The translations under genes were made by a program, and so were the position numbers. Shown here in pieces: positions 36,437-46,005 of a stretch of 64,000 nucleotides of DNA. The first letter of the stretch is position 1. Each line of letters opens with the position of its first letter. The stretch covers positions 1-64,000 of the forward strand of contig MEQL01000047.1 of assembly GCA_001770205.1 (NCBI GenBank). Direction: 5' to 3'. The notes beneath the pieces are model-generated. The model did not search any database. It worked only from the letters and a program-made list of their open reading frames with translations, and was not told the DNA's origin. The stretch is from Bdellovibrionales bacterium RIFOXYD12_FULL_39_22. GTDB taxonomy: Bacteria; Bdellovibrionota; Bacteriovoracia; Bacteriovoracales; Bacteriovoracaceae.

Positions 36437-37564
36437 TCAAGTGTTATCGTTATCATTGTCGTTATTATTAACCTTAAAATTTTTCAAATGATCTCCAAAG
36501 GAATGCTTTAATTCTCCCTTCTCATTTTTCTTCTGACTTTTTTTTGCTGATACCGCCACCACTTCTTCGTTACTTTGTTGCACGCCCTCGGGCGTCTTTA
36601 GATATTCGCGAAATGTTGGCAACTCTCCTTTGTAAACTATTCTATTCAAATGTTTTACAAGGCCTGTCCAATGGCCCAAACTATTATCTTGCCGCTTGGC
36701 CGTCTCGAACGAATTCATTTTAGAATCTATTAAATCAATGTGATGAACCAGTAGTGCCTCAGAAGTTTGTGGCGTTTTGGGTGAACCAAACTCATATTCT
36801 CCATGATGAGAAGCTAGAATATGTCGTAGATGCATTTTGGTTGTATGGGGAAAGTTAGTAATTTTAGCAGTAAAGCGATCCAGTAGTTCAAACGATTTTA
36901 TCAAATGTCCTATCAACTTGCCCTCTTCGGTATAATCAACTAAATCACCATCGCTTAATTCATAAATCTTCGCAATGTCGTGAAAGACTGCACCGGCCAC
37001 CACATAATTTCGATTAACCGCATAGTGTGCAGAAAGCAGTACTGCCAACTTAACAGATGACAATGTGTGCTCCAGCAGGCCGCCTTCATAACAGTGATGA
37101 ATTGATTTTCCCGCTGCCCAAATTTTTAAACGCCGAGAAATTTCTGGATCATAAAGAGTTGCATGTAAAAAATCTTTAATGTAAACATCATCTAATGTCT
37201 CCACAATGGCCATCAATTCCCCAAACATTCGGTCTGGTGGATTAGCACTAACTTGAACAAAATCTTCGCGTCGTAAATTATCCTTCACCGCCGGCCTTAT
37301 CTCTGATGCAATCAATTGGAGTCTGTTTTGGTAACTATTAATCTTACCTTGTATTTCGACATAATCTCCCCGACTAATTTGCTCAGCAACCTCTTCCGCC
37401 CCCTGCCACTTTTTAACCTCTAAGTCTCCAGTAGCATCCGCAACAATCATGTTGAGATAAGTGCGGCCATCTTTAGATTCTACCAGCGCAATATATTTAA
37501 CCAAAAAGAGTGAATCAATATTATCTTTGTTCCCTAAATTTTTTATGAACTGTTTTTTTTCCAA
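36437..37564 (-). CDS. yhaM: YhaM-type 3'-5' exoribonuclease (OB-fold + HD domain)
   Basis: About 375 residues from TTG 37564, preceded by AGGAA at 7-9 bases; the longer frame to 37609 adds an unlikely leader. An OB-fold comes first (DLEVKKWQGAEEVAEQISRG, VEIQGKINSYQNRLQL). An HD phosphohydrolase domain follows with GGLLEHTLSSVKLAVLL and VFHDIAKIYELS. This architecture is that of YhaM/CBF1 nucleases acting on RNA or ssDNA 3' ends. The tail is rich in N and D (NNDNDNDNT). It overlaps no pgk sequence; pgk is divergent. Confidence 0.85.
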   Translation of the reverse strand: MEKKQFIKNLGNKDNIDSLFLVKYIALVESKDGRTYLNMIVADATGDLEVKKWQGAEEVAEQISRGDYVEIQGKINSYQNRLQLIASEIRPAVKDNLRREDFVQVSANPPDRMFGELMAIVETLDDVYIKDFLHATLYDPEISRRLKIWAAGKSIHHCYEGGLLEHTLSSVKLAVLLSAHYAVNRNYVVAGAVFHDIAKIYELSDGDLVDYTEEGKLIGHLIKSFELLDRFTAKITNFPHTTKMHLRHILASHHGEYEFGSPKTPQTSEALLVHHIDLIDSKMNSFETAKRQDNSLGHWTGLVKHLNRIVYKGELPTFREYLKTPEGVQQSNEEVVAVSAKKSQKKNEKGELKHSFGDHLKNFKVNNNDNDNDNT

Positions 37565-37668
37565 GCAATTTCCTATGCTAATTATCAGTTGAATGAGTGA
37601 TATCTGCAATGATACTTAATTCATATAAAAAGTCTACACAAGCTTCCCGATGTGTGGCATAATCACTA

Positions 37669-37699
37669 TTGTTTTAACAACCTAATATTTTTTTATAAT
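37669..37699 (+). promoter_or_regulatory. candidate promoter for pgk-tpiA-secG
   Basis: TTGTTT at 37669-37674 and a perfect TATAAT at 37694-37699 are 19 bases apart, about 38 bases before the pgk start codon. The spacer is two bases longer than ideal. No other promoter-like pair is clear in this divergent region. Confidence 0.35.
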
Positions 37700-37736
37700 C
37701 ACCGAGCACAACACTCGCCTTTACGCAGGAGGATCT

Positions 37737-38930
37737 ATGTCTCTCAAATATGTCGACGAAGTAAATTTTAAGGGGAAAAAAGTAATTGCCCGTTTTGACT
37801 TTAACGTTCCACTGGCCAAGGATGGCAGCGGAAAAATTACCGACACCACTCGCATTGATATGGCCATGCCCACCATCAAATACATTCTAGAACACGGTGC
37901 GAGTAAGCTAATTATGATGAGTCACTTAGGCCGTCCCAAAGATGGCGTAAAAGATGCAAAATATTCTCTTGAGCCCGTGGCCAAATATTTGGCAACCAAG
38001 CTTGGCCAAGAAGTTGTGCTTACTGAATCATGCACAGATAAAGGAATTAAAAATTTAATCGGCCTTAACGCTACCAAATTGGTTCTTCTAGAGAATGTAC
38101 GTTTTCATATTGAAGAAACTAAAAATGATCATGAATTTGCTAAGACTCTGGCCGGCTATGCTGACTTCTACGTTAATGACGCTTTTGGAACCGCTCATCG
38201 TGAACACGCCTCGACCTATGAGATCAATGCCTTTTTTAAAAATAACAATGCGGCCGGTTTTTTAATGCGCCAAGAAATTGAGGCCTTGAATAAAGTTGTA
38301 GAATCACCTAAGCACCCCTTTATCGCGATTGTTGGTGGAGCTAAAGTAGCAGATAAAATCAAGATCATCGAAAAACTTCTAGTAAACGTTGATAAGATGA
38401 TAATCGGTGGTGCCATGGCCTATCCTTTCTTAAAGGCACAAGGCCACAATATCGGCAAATCTCTGTGCGATGCGGAGGATGTAGATTTGGCCCGCAAAAT
38501 TTTAGGCAGTGCTTCGGCAAAAAAAATCTCTTTGCCAATTGATCATATCGTCAGTGATTCCACGGAAGGTAAGGGTGAAACCATAAACTCCAAAGATATT
38601 CCTAGTGAAAAAATGGGCCTAGATGTTGGGCCCAAAACGATGGAGTACTTTCGCGATACACTTAAAGATGCTCAAACAGTATTGTGGAATGGCCCAATGG
38701 GATTTTTTGAAAACAAAGAATTTGCCAAAGGAACAATGGAGATTGCTAAAATTTTATCAAACCTGAAAGGGGCATTCACCCTGGTAGGTGGTGGTGATTC
38801 GGTAAGTGCCGTACAAAAGGCCGGACTCTCTGATAAAATGTCCCACGTCTCTACCGGAGGCGGTGCTTCGTTGGAATATATTGAGCAAGGAACATTACCC
38901 GGAATTAAAGCACTTAAATTTGGAGTTTAA
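37737..38930 (+). CDS. pgk: phosphoglycerate kinase
   Basis: 397 residues, the normal length. It transfers phosphate from 1,3-bisphosphoglycerate to ADP in glycolysis. Signature stretches are ARFDFNVPLAKDGSGKITD, MMSHLGRPK, FYVNDAFGTAHREHAST, GGAKVADKI and the C-terminal GGGDSVSA..G with STGGGASLEYIE. A strong site (CAGGAGG) precedes ATG. It begins the pgk-tpiA-secG cluster, with tpiA two bases downstream. Confidence 0.98.
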   Translation: MSLKYVDEVNFKGKKVIARFDFNVPLAKDGSGKITDTTRIDMAMPTIKYILEHGASKLIMMSHLGRPKDGVKDAKYSLEPVAKYLATKLGQEVVLTESCTDKGIKNLIGLNATKLVLLENVRFHIEETKNDHEFAKTLAGYADFYVNDAFGTAHREHASTYEINAFFKNNNAAGFLMRQEIEALNKVVESPKHPFIAIVGGAKVADKIKIIEKLLVNVDKMIIGGAMAYPFLKAQGHNIGKSLCDAEDVDLARKILGSASAKKISLPIDHIVSDSTEGKGETINSKDIPSEKMGLDVGPKTMEYFRDTLKDAQTVLWNGPMGFFENKEFAKGTMEIAKILSNLKGAFTLVGGGDSVSAVQKAGLSDKMSHVSTGGGASLEYIEQGTLPGIKALKFGV

Positions 38931-38932
38931 AC

Positions 38933-39697
38933 ATGAAACGAAAAATACACATCGTCGGCAACTGGAAAATGAATCAGACCCTGGCCTCCATTAAAACTTT
39001 TTTTACAGAGTTTAATGAGACATGCGCTAAATATAATAATTGCAATATGTGGATCGCCCCACAATTTATCCACATCCCATATTTGCAAGAACTTGCACGC
39101 ACACGTAATCTGGTAAAAGTGGGCGGACAAAATTGTTCTCATGTCAACTCCGGTGCCTTTACGGGAGATGTTTCCGCTGCCTCTCTTAAAGATATGGGGG
39201 CCGATTTTGTAATAATTGGCCACTCCGAACGTCGCGCCTTTTTTCAAGAAAAAGATGAAATTTTAAACACCAAAACAATCAATGCCCTCAACGCTGGACT
39301 CAAGGTAATCTTTTGTGTTGGAGAAACACTGGAAGAGCGCGAGGCCGATAAAACCAAGGCCATTATTAAAGGCCAAATTGATAAAGGACTGGCCAAGATT
39401 CCCTCAAACAAAATAAAGGACGTAATTGTGGCCTATGAACCTGTTTGGGCCATCGGAACAGGTAAAAATGCTACTCCTGAACAGGCCCAGGAAGTTCATA
39501 AATTTATTCGTGGACATATCAACTCTACCTTAAAATGGAACAGCGATGAACTAATCATTCTTTACGGTGGAAGCGTAAAACCAAGCAATATCGATGAACT
39601 TCTTGATTGCCAAGACATCGATGGTGCACTAGTTGGCGGTGCCAGTTTAGTGGCCGCTGATTATGACAAACTTTGTGCTAGCGGAAATCGCAAATAA
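38933..39697 (+). CDS. tpiA: triosephosphate isomerase
   Basis: 254 residues. It interconverts dihydroxyacetone phosphate and glyceraldehyde 3-phosphate. NWKMNQ holds the lysine, IIGHSERR the histidine, AYEPVWAIGTGK the catalytic glutamate, and YGGSVKPSN with GALVGGASL the phosphate loops. It lies two bases after pgk and is surely co-transcribed. Confidence 0.98.
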   Translation: MKRKIHIVGNWKMNQTLASIKTFFTEFNETCAKYNNCNMWIAPQFIHIPYLQELARTRNLVKVGGQNCSHVNSGAFTGDVSAASLKDMGADFVIIGHSERRAFFQEKDEILNTKTINALNAGLKVIFCVGETLEEREADKTKAIIKGQIDKGLAKIPSNKIKDVIVAYEPVWAIGTGKNATPEQAQEVHKFIRGHINSTLKWNSDELIILYGGSVKPSNIDELLDCQDIDGALVGGASLVAADYDKLCASGNRK

Positions 39698-39794
39698 AAG
39701 CTTTTCGACTTGCCAGATAGCTATAAATTAAGTAAAAATTTTTGCTTCTAGTTTTTAGTGATTAGTTTTAACCTAACATCGAGGAAAGTTCACT

Positions 39795-40160
39795 ATGGTA
39801 ACTTCATTAATGGTTTTGCAAGCGATTATATCTGTTTTAATTATCCTTCTTGTACTTATTCAGTTTGGTAAAGGTGCAGAAGCTGGGTTAATCGGCGGAA
39901 CTTCTGATTCTGTTTTTTCTGGTGCACAACAGGGCAATATCTTAACAAAAATCACTACTATTTTGGCCATTATTTTTATGGGAAATTCAATTTATTTGGC
40001 CAAAGTTCAAAGTAGCTCGGCCAATAAATCACTTCTTGATAACGAAGTAGTCACTCGTCCACTAAATAGCGATAAGGCCGACAAAAAAGATACGGCCACC
40101 ACTCCACCAACGGCCGAAACAGAAAAAACAAATAACGCCAAAACTACTGACAAAAAGTAA
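39795..40160 (+). CDS. secG: SecG subunit of the protein translocase
   Basis: 121 residues, two membrane helices (LMVLQAIISVLIILLVLIQF and ILTKITTILAIIFMGNSIYL) linked by the SecG loop GKGAEAGLIGG, followed by a charged Lys/Thr-rich tail. SecG assists SecYE in export. pgk-tpiA-secG is a frequent order. ATG has GAGGAAAG upstream; 97 bases separate it from tpiA. Confidence 0.93.
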   Translation: MVTSLMVLQAIISVLIILLVLIQFGKGAEAGLIGGTSDSVFSGAQQGNILTKITTILAIIFMGNSIYLAKVQSSSANKSLLDNEVVTRPLNSDKADKKDTATTPPTAETEKTNNAKTTDKK

Positions 40161-40171
40161 TCTTCAGCGCT

Positions 40172-40234
40172 AAAATACACCATCATAAATTAGCTATTGC
40201 AGTTAGTAGCTATATTCAGCAGGTGGTGTATTTT
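40172..40234 (+). promoter_or_regulatory. 11-bp inverted repeat in the tdh leader
   Basis: AAAATACACCA at 40172-40182 and its exact complement TGGTGTATTTT at 40224-40234 enclose 41 bases and include part of the likely tdh ribosome site (AGGTGG). The paired form would hide that site, so a translational control or a weak secG terminator are both possible. Confidence 0.35.
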
Positions 40235-40241
40235 GAAAACA

Positions 40242-41267
40242 ATGAAATCTCTTATAAAAAAAGATGCCCGCCGCGGCCTCTGGTTGGATGACTCTCCAAT
40301 CCCTACTCCCAAGTCAAACGAAGTAAAAATAAAAATAAAAAAAACGGCCATCTGTGGAACCGATCTACACATCTATAACTGGGATGCTTGGTCGCAAAAA
40401 ACTATAAAAACTCCGATGATTATCGGCCACGAATATTTAGGGGAAGTGGAGGCGGTAGGAGATCATGTTACCGCTTATAAAAAAGGAGATCTCGTTAGCG
40501 GCGAAGGCCATATTGTCTGTGGCCGTTGTCGTAACTGCTTGGCCGGCAGGCGGCATCTCTGTCCAAATACCTTTGGCGTAGGAGTTAATCGCGACGGCGC
40601 CTTTGCCGAATATCTCTGCATCCCCGATGTCAACGTCTGGCCTTGTGACAAAAAAATTAATCCCGATGTTTTATCTATCTTTGATCCTTTTGGAAATGCC
40701 GTTCACACCGCCCTCTCCTATGATCTTTTGGGAGAAGATATCCTAATAACCGGCGCTGGGCCCATTGGCATTATGGCGGTGGCCATTGCTAAACATGCCG
40801 GTGCACGTCACATTGTTATTACCGACGTCAATGAGTATCGTCTGGAGTTAGCGCGAAAAATGGGTGCCACCGTGGCCTTGAATGTAAAAAATGGGAACTT
40901 AAAAGATACGATGAATGCACTAGGTATGAAGGAGGGCTTTGATGTGGGACTAGAGATGTCCGGTAACCCTCTGGCATTTAACGACATGCTGGGAAATATG
41001 GTGCATGGTGGGAAAATTGCTATGTTAGGCATCATGCCGACGGAGACTAAAATTGATTGGAACACTGTCGTCTTTAATGGACTTTTTATTAAAGGTATCT
41101 ACGGCCGAGAAATGTTTGAAACCTGGTATAAAATGACGGCAATGATTCAGGGAGGACTTGATGTATCTCCCGTCATAACTCATAAATTTCCCTATACTAA
41201 ATTTGAAGAGGCCTTTGAACTAATGAATAGTGGTATGTCGGGAAAAATTATTCTCGATTGGCAATAA
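40242..41267 (+). CDS. tdh: L-threonine 3-dehydrogenase
   Basis: 341 residues from ATG 40242, the same length as the E. coli enzyme and beginning [17 protein letters not shown]. It oxidises L-threonine to 2-amino-3-ketobutyrate with NAD+. Catalytic zinc ligands are in [13 protein letters not shown] and GHEYLGEV; structural zinc cysteines in [15 protein letters not shown]; the Rossmann loop is GAGPIGIM. The longer frame from 40197 lies in the leader. kbl follows 23 bases later and completes the pathway to glycine. Confidence 0.96.
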   Translation: MKSLIKKDARRGLWLDDSPIPTPKSNEVKIKIKKTAICGTDLHIYNWDAWSQKTIKTPMIIGHEYLGEVEAVGDHVTAYKKGDLVSGEGHIVCGRCRNCLAGRRHLCPNTFGVGVNRDGAFAEYLCIPDVNVWPCDKKINPDVLSIFDPFGNAVHTALSYDLLGEDILITGAGPIGIMAVAIAKHAGARHIVITDVNEYRLELARKMGATVALNVKNGNLKDTMNALGMKEGFDVGLEMSGNPLAFNDMLGNMVHGGKIAMLGIMPTETKIDWNTVVFNGLFIKGIYGREMFETWYKMTAMIQGGLDVSPVITHKFPYTKFEEAFELMNSGMSGKIILDWQ

Positions 41268-41290
41268 TTGGCAATAAAGGAGCATATTGC

Positions 41291-42478
41291 ATGTACGGAT
41301 CATTTAAACAACACCTACAAAAAGAATTAGCAACTATAAAAGAAAAAGGACTGTACAAAACTGAACGAGTAATCAACTCGCATCAGGCGGCCAAAATCAA
41401 AGTTTCTGCGGTTAAAGATGTACTAAATTTTTGTGCCAATAACTATCTAGGCCTCTCTTCCCATCCAGAGGTAGTCAAGGCCGCGCAAGATAGTTACAAA
41501 GATTGGGGATATGGTTTATCCTCTGTGCGCTTTATCTGTGGTACACAACAAATTCATAAAGATCTGGAAGATAAGCTTTCTCATTTTTTAAAGACAGAAG
41601 ATACTATCCTCTATACTTCCTGCTTTGATGCTAATGGCGGATTATTTGAAACACTACTGACAGAAGAAGATGCTATCATTAGCGATGAACTAAATCATGC
41701 AAGTATCATCGATGGTGTTCGTCTCTGTAAGGCCTCCAAATATCGCTACAAAAATAATGATATGCGATCACTCGAAGAGAATTTAAAAGAAGCTGTCTCT
41801 AAATCACCACGCTTTAAACTCATTGTTACGGATGGCGTATTTTCCATGGATGGATATATTGCAAACTTAAGAGCTATCTGTGACCTGGCAGATAAATATG
41901 ATGCTCTTGTTATGGTAGACGACTCTCACGCCGTTGGCTTTATCGGAAAAACAGGCCGTGGCACCCATGAATATTGTGATGTGGTCGGACGTGTGGATAT
42001 TATTACCGGAACTTTAGGTAAAGCACTGGGAGGGGCCAATGGTGGATACACTTCCGGCCGACGAGAGATCATTGATCTTCTTCGTCAACGCTCTCGCCCA
42101 TATCTTTTTTCTAACAGCGTTGCTCCCAGTATTGTGAAGGCATCACTTAAGGCACTTGAACTTTTATCGTCTTCTGCTTTACGAGAAAAGCTTATGAGCA
42201 ATACGGCCATGTTTCGTGCCGGCATGGAAAAAAATGGTTTCAATATTTTGCCTGGAACTCACCCGATTGTTCCAGTTATGCTAGGTGATGCCAAGCTAGC
42301 GCAAGAGATGTCTTCTCGCCTTCTGGAAAAAGGAGTCTACGTCATCGGTTTTTTCTATCCGGTGGTTCCCATGGATCGTGCACGTATCCGCGTACAAATT
42401 TCTGCTGGCCACAATGAAGATGACATTAAATTTGCCATAGAAAAATTTGCAGAAGTAAAAAAAGAGATGAAACTTTAA
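41291..42478 (+). CDS. kbl: 2-amino-3-ketobutyrate CoA ligase (glycine C-acetyltransferase)
   Basis: 395 residues from ATG 41291 (AAGGAG 8 bases upstream). A PLP enzyme that splits 2-amino-3-ketobutyrate with CoA to glycine and acetyl-CoA. The PLP lysine is in [14 protein letters not shown], the aspartate in [25 protein letters not shown] and the C-terminal [14 protein letters not shown] are typical. It forms the tdh-kbl operon for threonine use. Confidence 0.96.
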   Translation: MYGSFKQHLQKELATIKEKGLYKTERVINSHQAAKIKVSAVKDVLNFCANNYLGLSSHPEVVKAAQDSYKDWGYGLSSVRFICGTQQIHKDLEDKLSHFLKTEDTILYTSCFDANGGLFETLLTEEDAIISDELNHASIIDGVRLCKASKYRYKNNDMRSLEENLKEAVSKSPRFKLIVTDGVFSMDGYIANLRAICDLADKYDALVMVDDSHAVGFIGKTGRGTHEYCDVVGRVDIITGTLGKALGGANGGYTSGRREIIDLLRQRSRPYLFSNSVAPSIVKASLKALELLSSSALREKLMSNTAMFRAGMEKNGFNILPGTHPIVPVMLGDAKLAQEMSSRLLEKGVYVIGFFYPVVPMDRARIRVQISAGHNEDDIKFAIEKFAEVKKEMKL

Positions 42479-42594
42479 TGTAAGACCTTTATTGAGGCAG
42501 TTAAACAGATCCAACTAAGACAATTCCTACAAGCAAACGGCCCTAGGTTGCTCTGACATTACCGACAATCCGATTATCATCACTTCTTAAAAAG

Positions 42595-42612
42595 TGTAGA
42601 TTCCAGGCCCCA
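42595..42612 (+). promoter_or_regulatory. upstream box, copy 1 (left edge of signalling island)
   Basis: TGTAGATTCCAGGCCCCA recurs as TGTAGATTCCAGCCCCA at 47753-47769, differing by one base insertion. Each copy lies about 33 bases before a small Cys/Arg-rich gene, and TAGATT could be a -10 hexamer preceded by TG. It may be a shared promoter or operator, or the conserved start of a common leader RNA. Confidence 0.55.
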
Positions 42613-42645
42613 AGAAAAATAAAGCGAAATTAAAAGGACTGGAAT

Positions 42646-42864
42646 ATGAAAACATGTGAATATCGAAGAAATCGTACTAACAGAATAAATAAGAGTAACA
42701 ACTGCGGACATCACTACCGAGGACAAAGTAGTAGAGCGTTAGTTAGTAGCAAATCATGTTTTCGCGGAATAAATCAAGTTGGCAGATTTATCCGAGAGAC
42801 GAAAGAAGAAGCTGCCATTATGGAGGCCGCTGGACAATCGGCCGGAATATTTTTCTGTATCTAA
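42646..42864 (+). CDS. small Cys/Arg/Asn-rich protein downstream of box 1
   Basis: 72 residues, MKTCEYRRNRTNRINKSNNC then RALVSSKSCFRGI, a helical patch (FIRETKEEAAIMEAA) and FFCI. Four cysteines and many basic residues suggest metal or nucleic acid binding, but no family is recognised. AAAGGA lies 8 bases before ATG. Together with the matching upstream box at 47753 and the second small Cys gene there, it seems to belong to the signalling island. Confidence 0.5.
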   Translation: MKTCEYRRNRTNRINKSNNCGHHYRGQSSRALVSSKSCFRGINQVGRFIRETKEEAAIMEAAGQSAGIFFCI

Positions 42865-42879
42865 TCGAGGAGGTTATCC

Positions 42880-43062
42880 ATGCGAATTAGCATTGATTTT
42901 GCCAGAGGAATTATCCTATTAACGGCGCTCACTGTATATATCTGGCAGGCACACACGGATTTTAGTACTATTTACTCTCGTACAATTGGCCTCTCTCCGC
43001 CTTCAATGGAAAAACCAGATTTATCTCCGTTCCAATCTCAATATCTGGCATTGATTGAATAG
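42880..43062 (+). CDS. small membrane or exported peptide
   Basis: 60 residues, MRISIDFARGIILLTALTVY then a short soluble tail. One hydrophobic helix is present. The ribosome site GAGGAGG, five to six bases before ATG, is among the strongest in the window and supports translation. Its last third overlaps the 3' end of the convergent kinase gene by 95 bases, which is unusual. It starts 15 bases after the previous small gene and is probably in its operon. Function unknown. Confidence 0.45.
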   Translation: MRISIDFARGIILLTALTVYIWQAHTDFSTIYSRTIGLSPPSMEKPDLSPFQSQYLALIE

Positions 43063-43993
43063 TCAGTTTTCCTTTTAATTGCTCTGTCAGTTCTTCAACT
43101 AACTGCAGTCCAAGGGTTTTTGCATTGCTATAATCAAAATTTTTGAAAAAACCCACGCCATTATCTTTAACTTTCAATTGACAGTTCTCATCAGTACTAT
43201 CGAGGGAAACTTCCATCCCTCCACACGTCTGGCCAACAAACGCATACTTTAAAACATTGATAACAAGCTCTCCAATTATTAATCCGCAAGGAATAGCAGT
43301 ATCTATATCCAACGTTATCTTGGATAACTTTAAAGATACCGTAAATTTGTCTCCCATTTTGTTATATGACAAGATCAGATCAGAAACAAGAGTTTCAACA
43401 TAGTCTGAAAAATCAATCTCGGCAGTATTGTTTGCTCGGTATAGTTTTTCATGAACCATGGCCATGGCCTTAATTCGATGCTGTCCATCTATCAACATCT
43501 CTTGCAGCTGCTTATTCTGAGAAGTGCTGGCCTGTAAACTGAGAAGACTAGATATAATATCCATATTGTTTTTAACTCTATGATGAATCTCCTTTAAAAG
43601 AATCTCTTTCTCATGTAATGATTTTTTAATTTGCTCTTCCGACTGCTTGCGCTCAGTAATATCTTCTAAAATCCAGATTGTCCCCTGCTCCATATCTGGT
43701 GGTGCCACTGCCTTGCCATAGAAGCGCACAAAAATATGAGTTCCGTCTCGACGAACCAACTCCTGTATACTCTCAAACGTATGTCCAGCGGCCATTGGCG
43801 GATATGACTCGTCATGAAATTTTTCATATGCTTCTTGCGATGGATATAAAAATCTGGTTGTTTGATTTTTAAAATCTTCCTTTTGGTACTGAAAAATTTC
43901 CTCCATTTTTTTATTTGCCCAGACTTGCTTTTTATTCACAATCATTATGATACATATCGGCACAGTATCCAAAATAATTTGTTGCATGCGCAT
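42968..43993 (-). CDS. cytoplasmic sensor kinase, PAS + HisKA_2 + HATPase
   Basis: 341 residues without membrane helices. A PAS domain spans about 1-115 (VNKKQVWANKKMEEIFQYQK, ILEDITERK). A HisKA_2 dimerisation domain follows with KEIHHRVKNNM (phospho-accepting histidine near 137) and IISSLLSLQAS. The HATPase region has NVLKYAF and KDNGVGFF, and LGLQLVEELT. It is closely similar in layout to the kinase at 46002-47684 (shared EKEILLKEI.HRVKNNM). The neighbouring NarL-type regulator gene is a likely partner. AAGG is 6 bases before ATG. Confidence 0.88.
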   Translation of the reverse strand: MRMQQIILDTVPICIIMIVNKKQVWANKKMEEIFQYQKEDFKNQTTRFLYPSQEAYEKFHDESYPPMAAGHTFESIQELVRRDGTHIFVRFYGKAVAPPDMEQGTIWILEDITERKQSEEQIKKSLHEKEILLKEIHHRVKNNMDIISSLLSLQASTSQNKQLQEMLIDGQHRIKAMAMVHEKLYRANNTAEIDFSDYVETLVSDLILSYNKMGDKFTVSLKLSKITLDIDTAIPCGLIIGELVINVLKYAFVGQTCGGMEVSLDSTDENCQLKVKDNGVGFFKNFDYSNAKTLGLQLVEELTEQLKGKLTIQSMPDIEIGTEINLVFPLKAERGQLYESK

Positions 43994-44083
43994 TATTGCC
44001 TTAACTTGTTTTTCCTCTACTTTTTTTTTGAAAATATATTTCCCCTTTTGCCACTAGCTAAAAGTGGCCACAAAGAATGGCCC

Positions 44084-44713
44084 TTATACTATTTTATACT
44101 GTATTACATAGCGGACAATGTCAGCGCTGTTTTTTAAATTAAGTTTCTCCAAAATCCTAGTTCGATAAGTACTTACTGTTTTAACACTTAAAACGAGGTC
44201 ATCGGCAATCTCCGACACGGAAAAGCCAATTCCAATTCGTCTCATTACATCAAACTCGCGATTAGATAATTGCTTATGTGGAACACCATCTGTTTCATGT
44301 ACAATGGATTCCACCAAGCTATCGGCCAGGCGATGAGACAGATATTTTTCTCCTCGCGCTACTTGCCTTATGGCCGCCACTAAATCTGTCGAGATAGCTT
44401 CTTTAGATAGATACCCGAAGGCCCCTGCTTTAAAAGCACGAATGGCATATTGATCTTCTGGCTGAGAAGTTAGAACCAAAACTTTTGATTGCATGCCTCT
44501 CTCTTTTATTTCTCGCAAAATATCAAGGCCACCTCTTCCGGGGAGTGTTAAATCCAGAATAATCACTTGCCAGTCTTGATCATTAAGTTTTGCAAAAAAC
44601 TCACCCGCACTACCAACCTCAGAGGTAACAACCACATCATCGGTCTCAGATAAAATTACCTTTAGTCCGGCCCTGGCAATCGGATGATCATCAACGATAC
44701 ATACCGAAATCAT
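44084..44713 (-). CDS. NarL/FixJ-family response regulator
   Basis: 209 residues. Receiver domain: acidic VDDHP, phosphorylation site D54 in VIILDLTLPGRGG, and lysine in GYLSKEAIS. A LuxR-type helix-turn-helix ends the protein (LSNREFDVMRRIGIGFSVSE, KTVSTYRTRILEKL). It activates or represses transcription when phosphorylated. It lies upstream of the PAS/HisKA_2 kinase gene on the same strand, 90 bases apart, so they probably form one two-component unit. It is divergent from the next kinase genes, placing a shared control region at 44714-44901. Confidence 0.93.
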   Translation of the reverse strand: MISVCIVDDHPIARAGLKVILSETDDVVVTSEVGSAGEFFAKLNDQDWQVIILDLTLPGRGGLDILREIKERGMQSKVLVLTSQPEDQYAIRAFKAGAFGYLSKEAISTDLVAAIRQVARGEKYLSHRLADSLVESIVHETDGVPHKQLSNREFDVMRRIGIGFSVSEIADDLVLSVKTVSTYRTRILEKLNLKNSADIVRYVIQYKIV

Positions 44714-44901
44714 AATTTGCTCCCTGTATATTGTCTTAAAAAAAATAGTAACACAATTCTAACTAAAAACAAGCTATACAGGGTATTCTCTACAATGAAT
44801 GATCTATAATAGTCAGTATGTAGGAGTCTTCTTACGTGCAAATACGCTGTGTGATATGGTTTTACTTAAGTATATCAGATAGAATCATGAGAGGAAAATA
44901 T

Positions 44902-46005
44902 ATGAATAAAAAAACCGTGATAATTGTCGAGGACGAGGCCATCATTAGACTCCGAATAAAATCAGATATGGAGCAAAATAATTTCGAAGTTATTGGCCAT
45001 TATGCTTCAGGAGAAGATGCTTTGGCGGCAATCGAAAAACAAATCCCCAATTTAATACTCATGGACATTCATTTAAGCGGTACGCTAGATGGTATTGAAA
45101 CGGCAGATCTAATTTTACAAAAACATAACCTTCCCCTAATATTTCTCACCGCTCATGCGGAAGAAGAAACTCTTATTCTGGCCCGCGCTGTCAATCCCTA
45201 TGGTTATCTTCTAAAACCTTTTACGAGCGATGCTCTGCGTGCCACTGTCAAAATGGCCATCTATAAACATCAACTTGATTGCGATAAATTAACGCTTACC
45301 CGAGAACTTCAAAAAAAAATGGATGAATTACTGCATCTAAATAACGAACTTAAAGAGTTTGCCCACGTCATATCTCACGATTTAAAAGATCCTCTCGCCA
45401 TGGTTAAAAGCTGCTGTCAGCAACTCCAACAAAAGGCCAGCGATAATCTTGACGAGAAGTCCAACAATTATTTAAGCTATGCTATTGAAGGCTCACGACG
45501 AATGGAGTCTTTGATCGATTCTCTTCTAGAATATTCGCGAATTGGCAAGCTTGAACAAAACGCTTTTACGCCAGTAGATCTTCAGGAAGTTGTTGCAGTA
45601 GCAAAAATCAATCTATCAAAAAAAATAGTAGAAACAAACGCACAAATTGTCTGCGCACCTCTGCCAACTGTTAAAGGTAACTCTTCTGGCCTTGTTCAGG
45701 TTTTTCAAAATCTTCTATCAAACGCTATTAAGTTTTCACCAGCGGATCCAATTATCAGAATTGAATATAAGCTACTAAAAAATATTCACCAGATCTCAGT
45801 TTGTGATAATGGGATTGGTATCCCCGCTGAAAGCGCGGAAAAAGTTTTTCAAATCTTTGAAAGACTCCACAGCGAAGAGGAATATCCAGGTACAGGAATG
45901 GGTCTAACCATATGTCGTAAAATCATAAAACATCATGGTGGTAATATTTGGGTTAGTAATACTTCCACGAAAGGAACCACCATAGTTTTTGAGTTACCAG
46001 TATGA
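44902..46005 (+). CDS. receiver-histidine kinase hybrid
   Basis: 367 residues from ATG 44902 (AGAGGAAAA 5-8 bases upstream; the longer frame from 44836 lacks a ribosome site). An N-terminal receiver (VEDEAIIRLRIK, D55 in LILMDIHLSG, K in YLLKPFTSD) precedes a HisKA domain with H159 in FAHVISHDLKDPL, then HATPase with VCDNGIGIPAE and GTGMGLTICRKI. No sensor or membrane part, so its receiver probably takes input from another kinase. Its stop overlaps the next kinase start (ATGA). Confidence 0.92.
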   Translation: MNKKTVIIVEDEAIIRLRIKSDMEQNNFEVIGHYASGEDALAAIEKQIPNLILMDIHLSGTLDGIETADLILQKHNLPLIFLTAHAEEETLILARAVNPYGYLLKPFTSDALRATVKMAIYKHQLDCDKLTLTRELQKKMDELLHLNNELKEFAHVISHDLKDPLAMVKSCCQQLQQKASDNLDEKSNNYLSYAIEGSRRMESLIDSLLEYSRIGKLEQNAFTPVDLQEVVAVAKINLSKKIVETNAQIVCAPLPTVKGNSSGLVQVFQNLLSNAIKFSPADPIIRIEYKLLKNIHQISVCDNGIGIPAESAEKVFQIFERLHSEEEYPGTGMGLTICRKIIKHHGGNIWVSNTSTKGTTIVFELPV

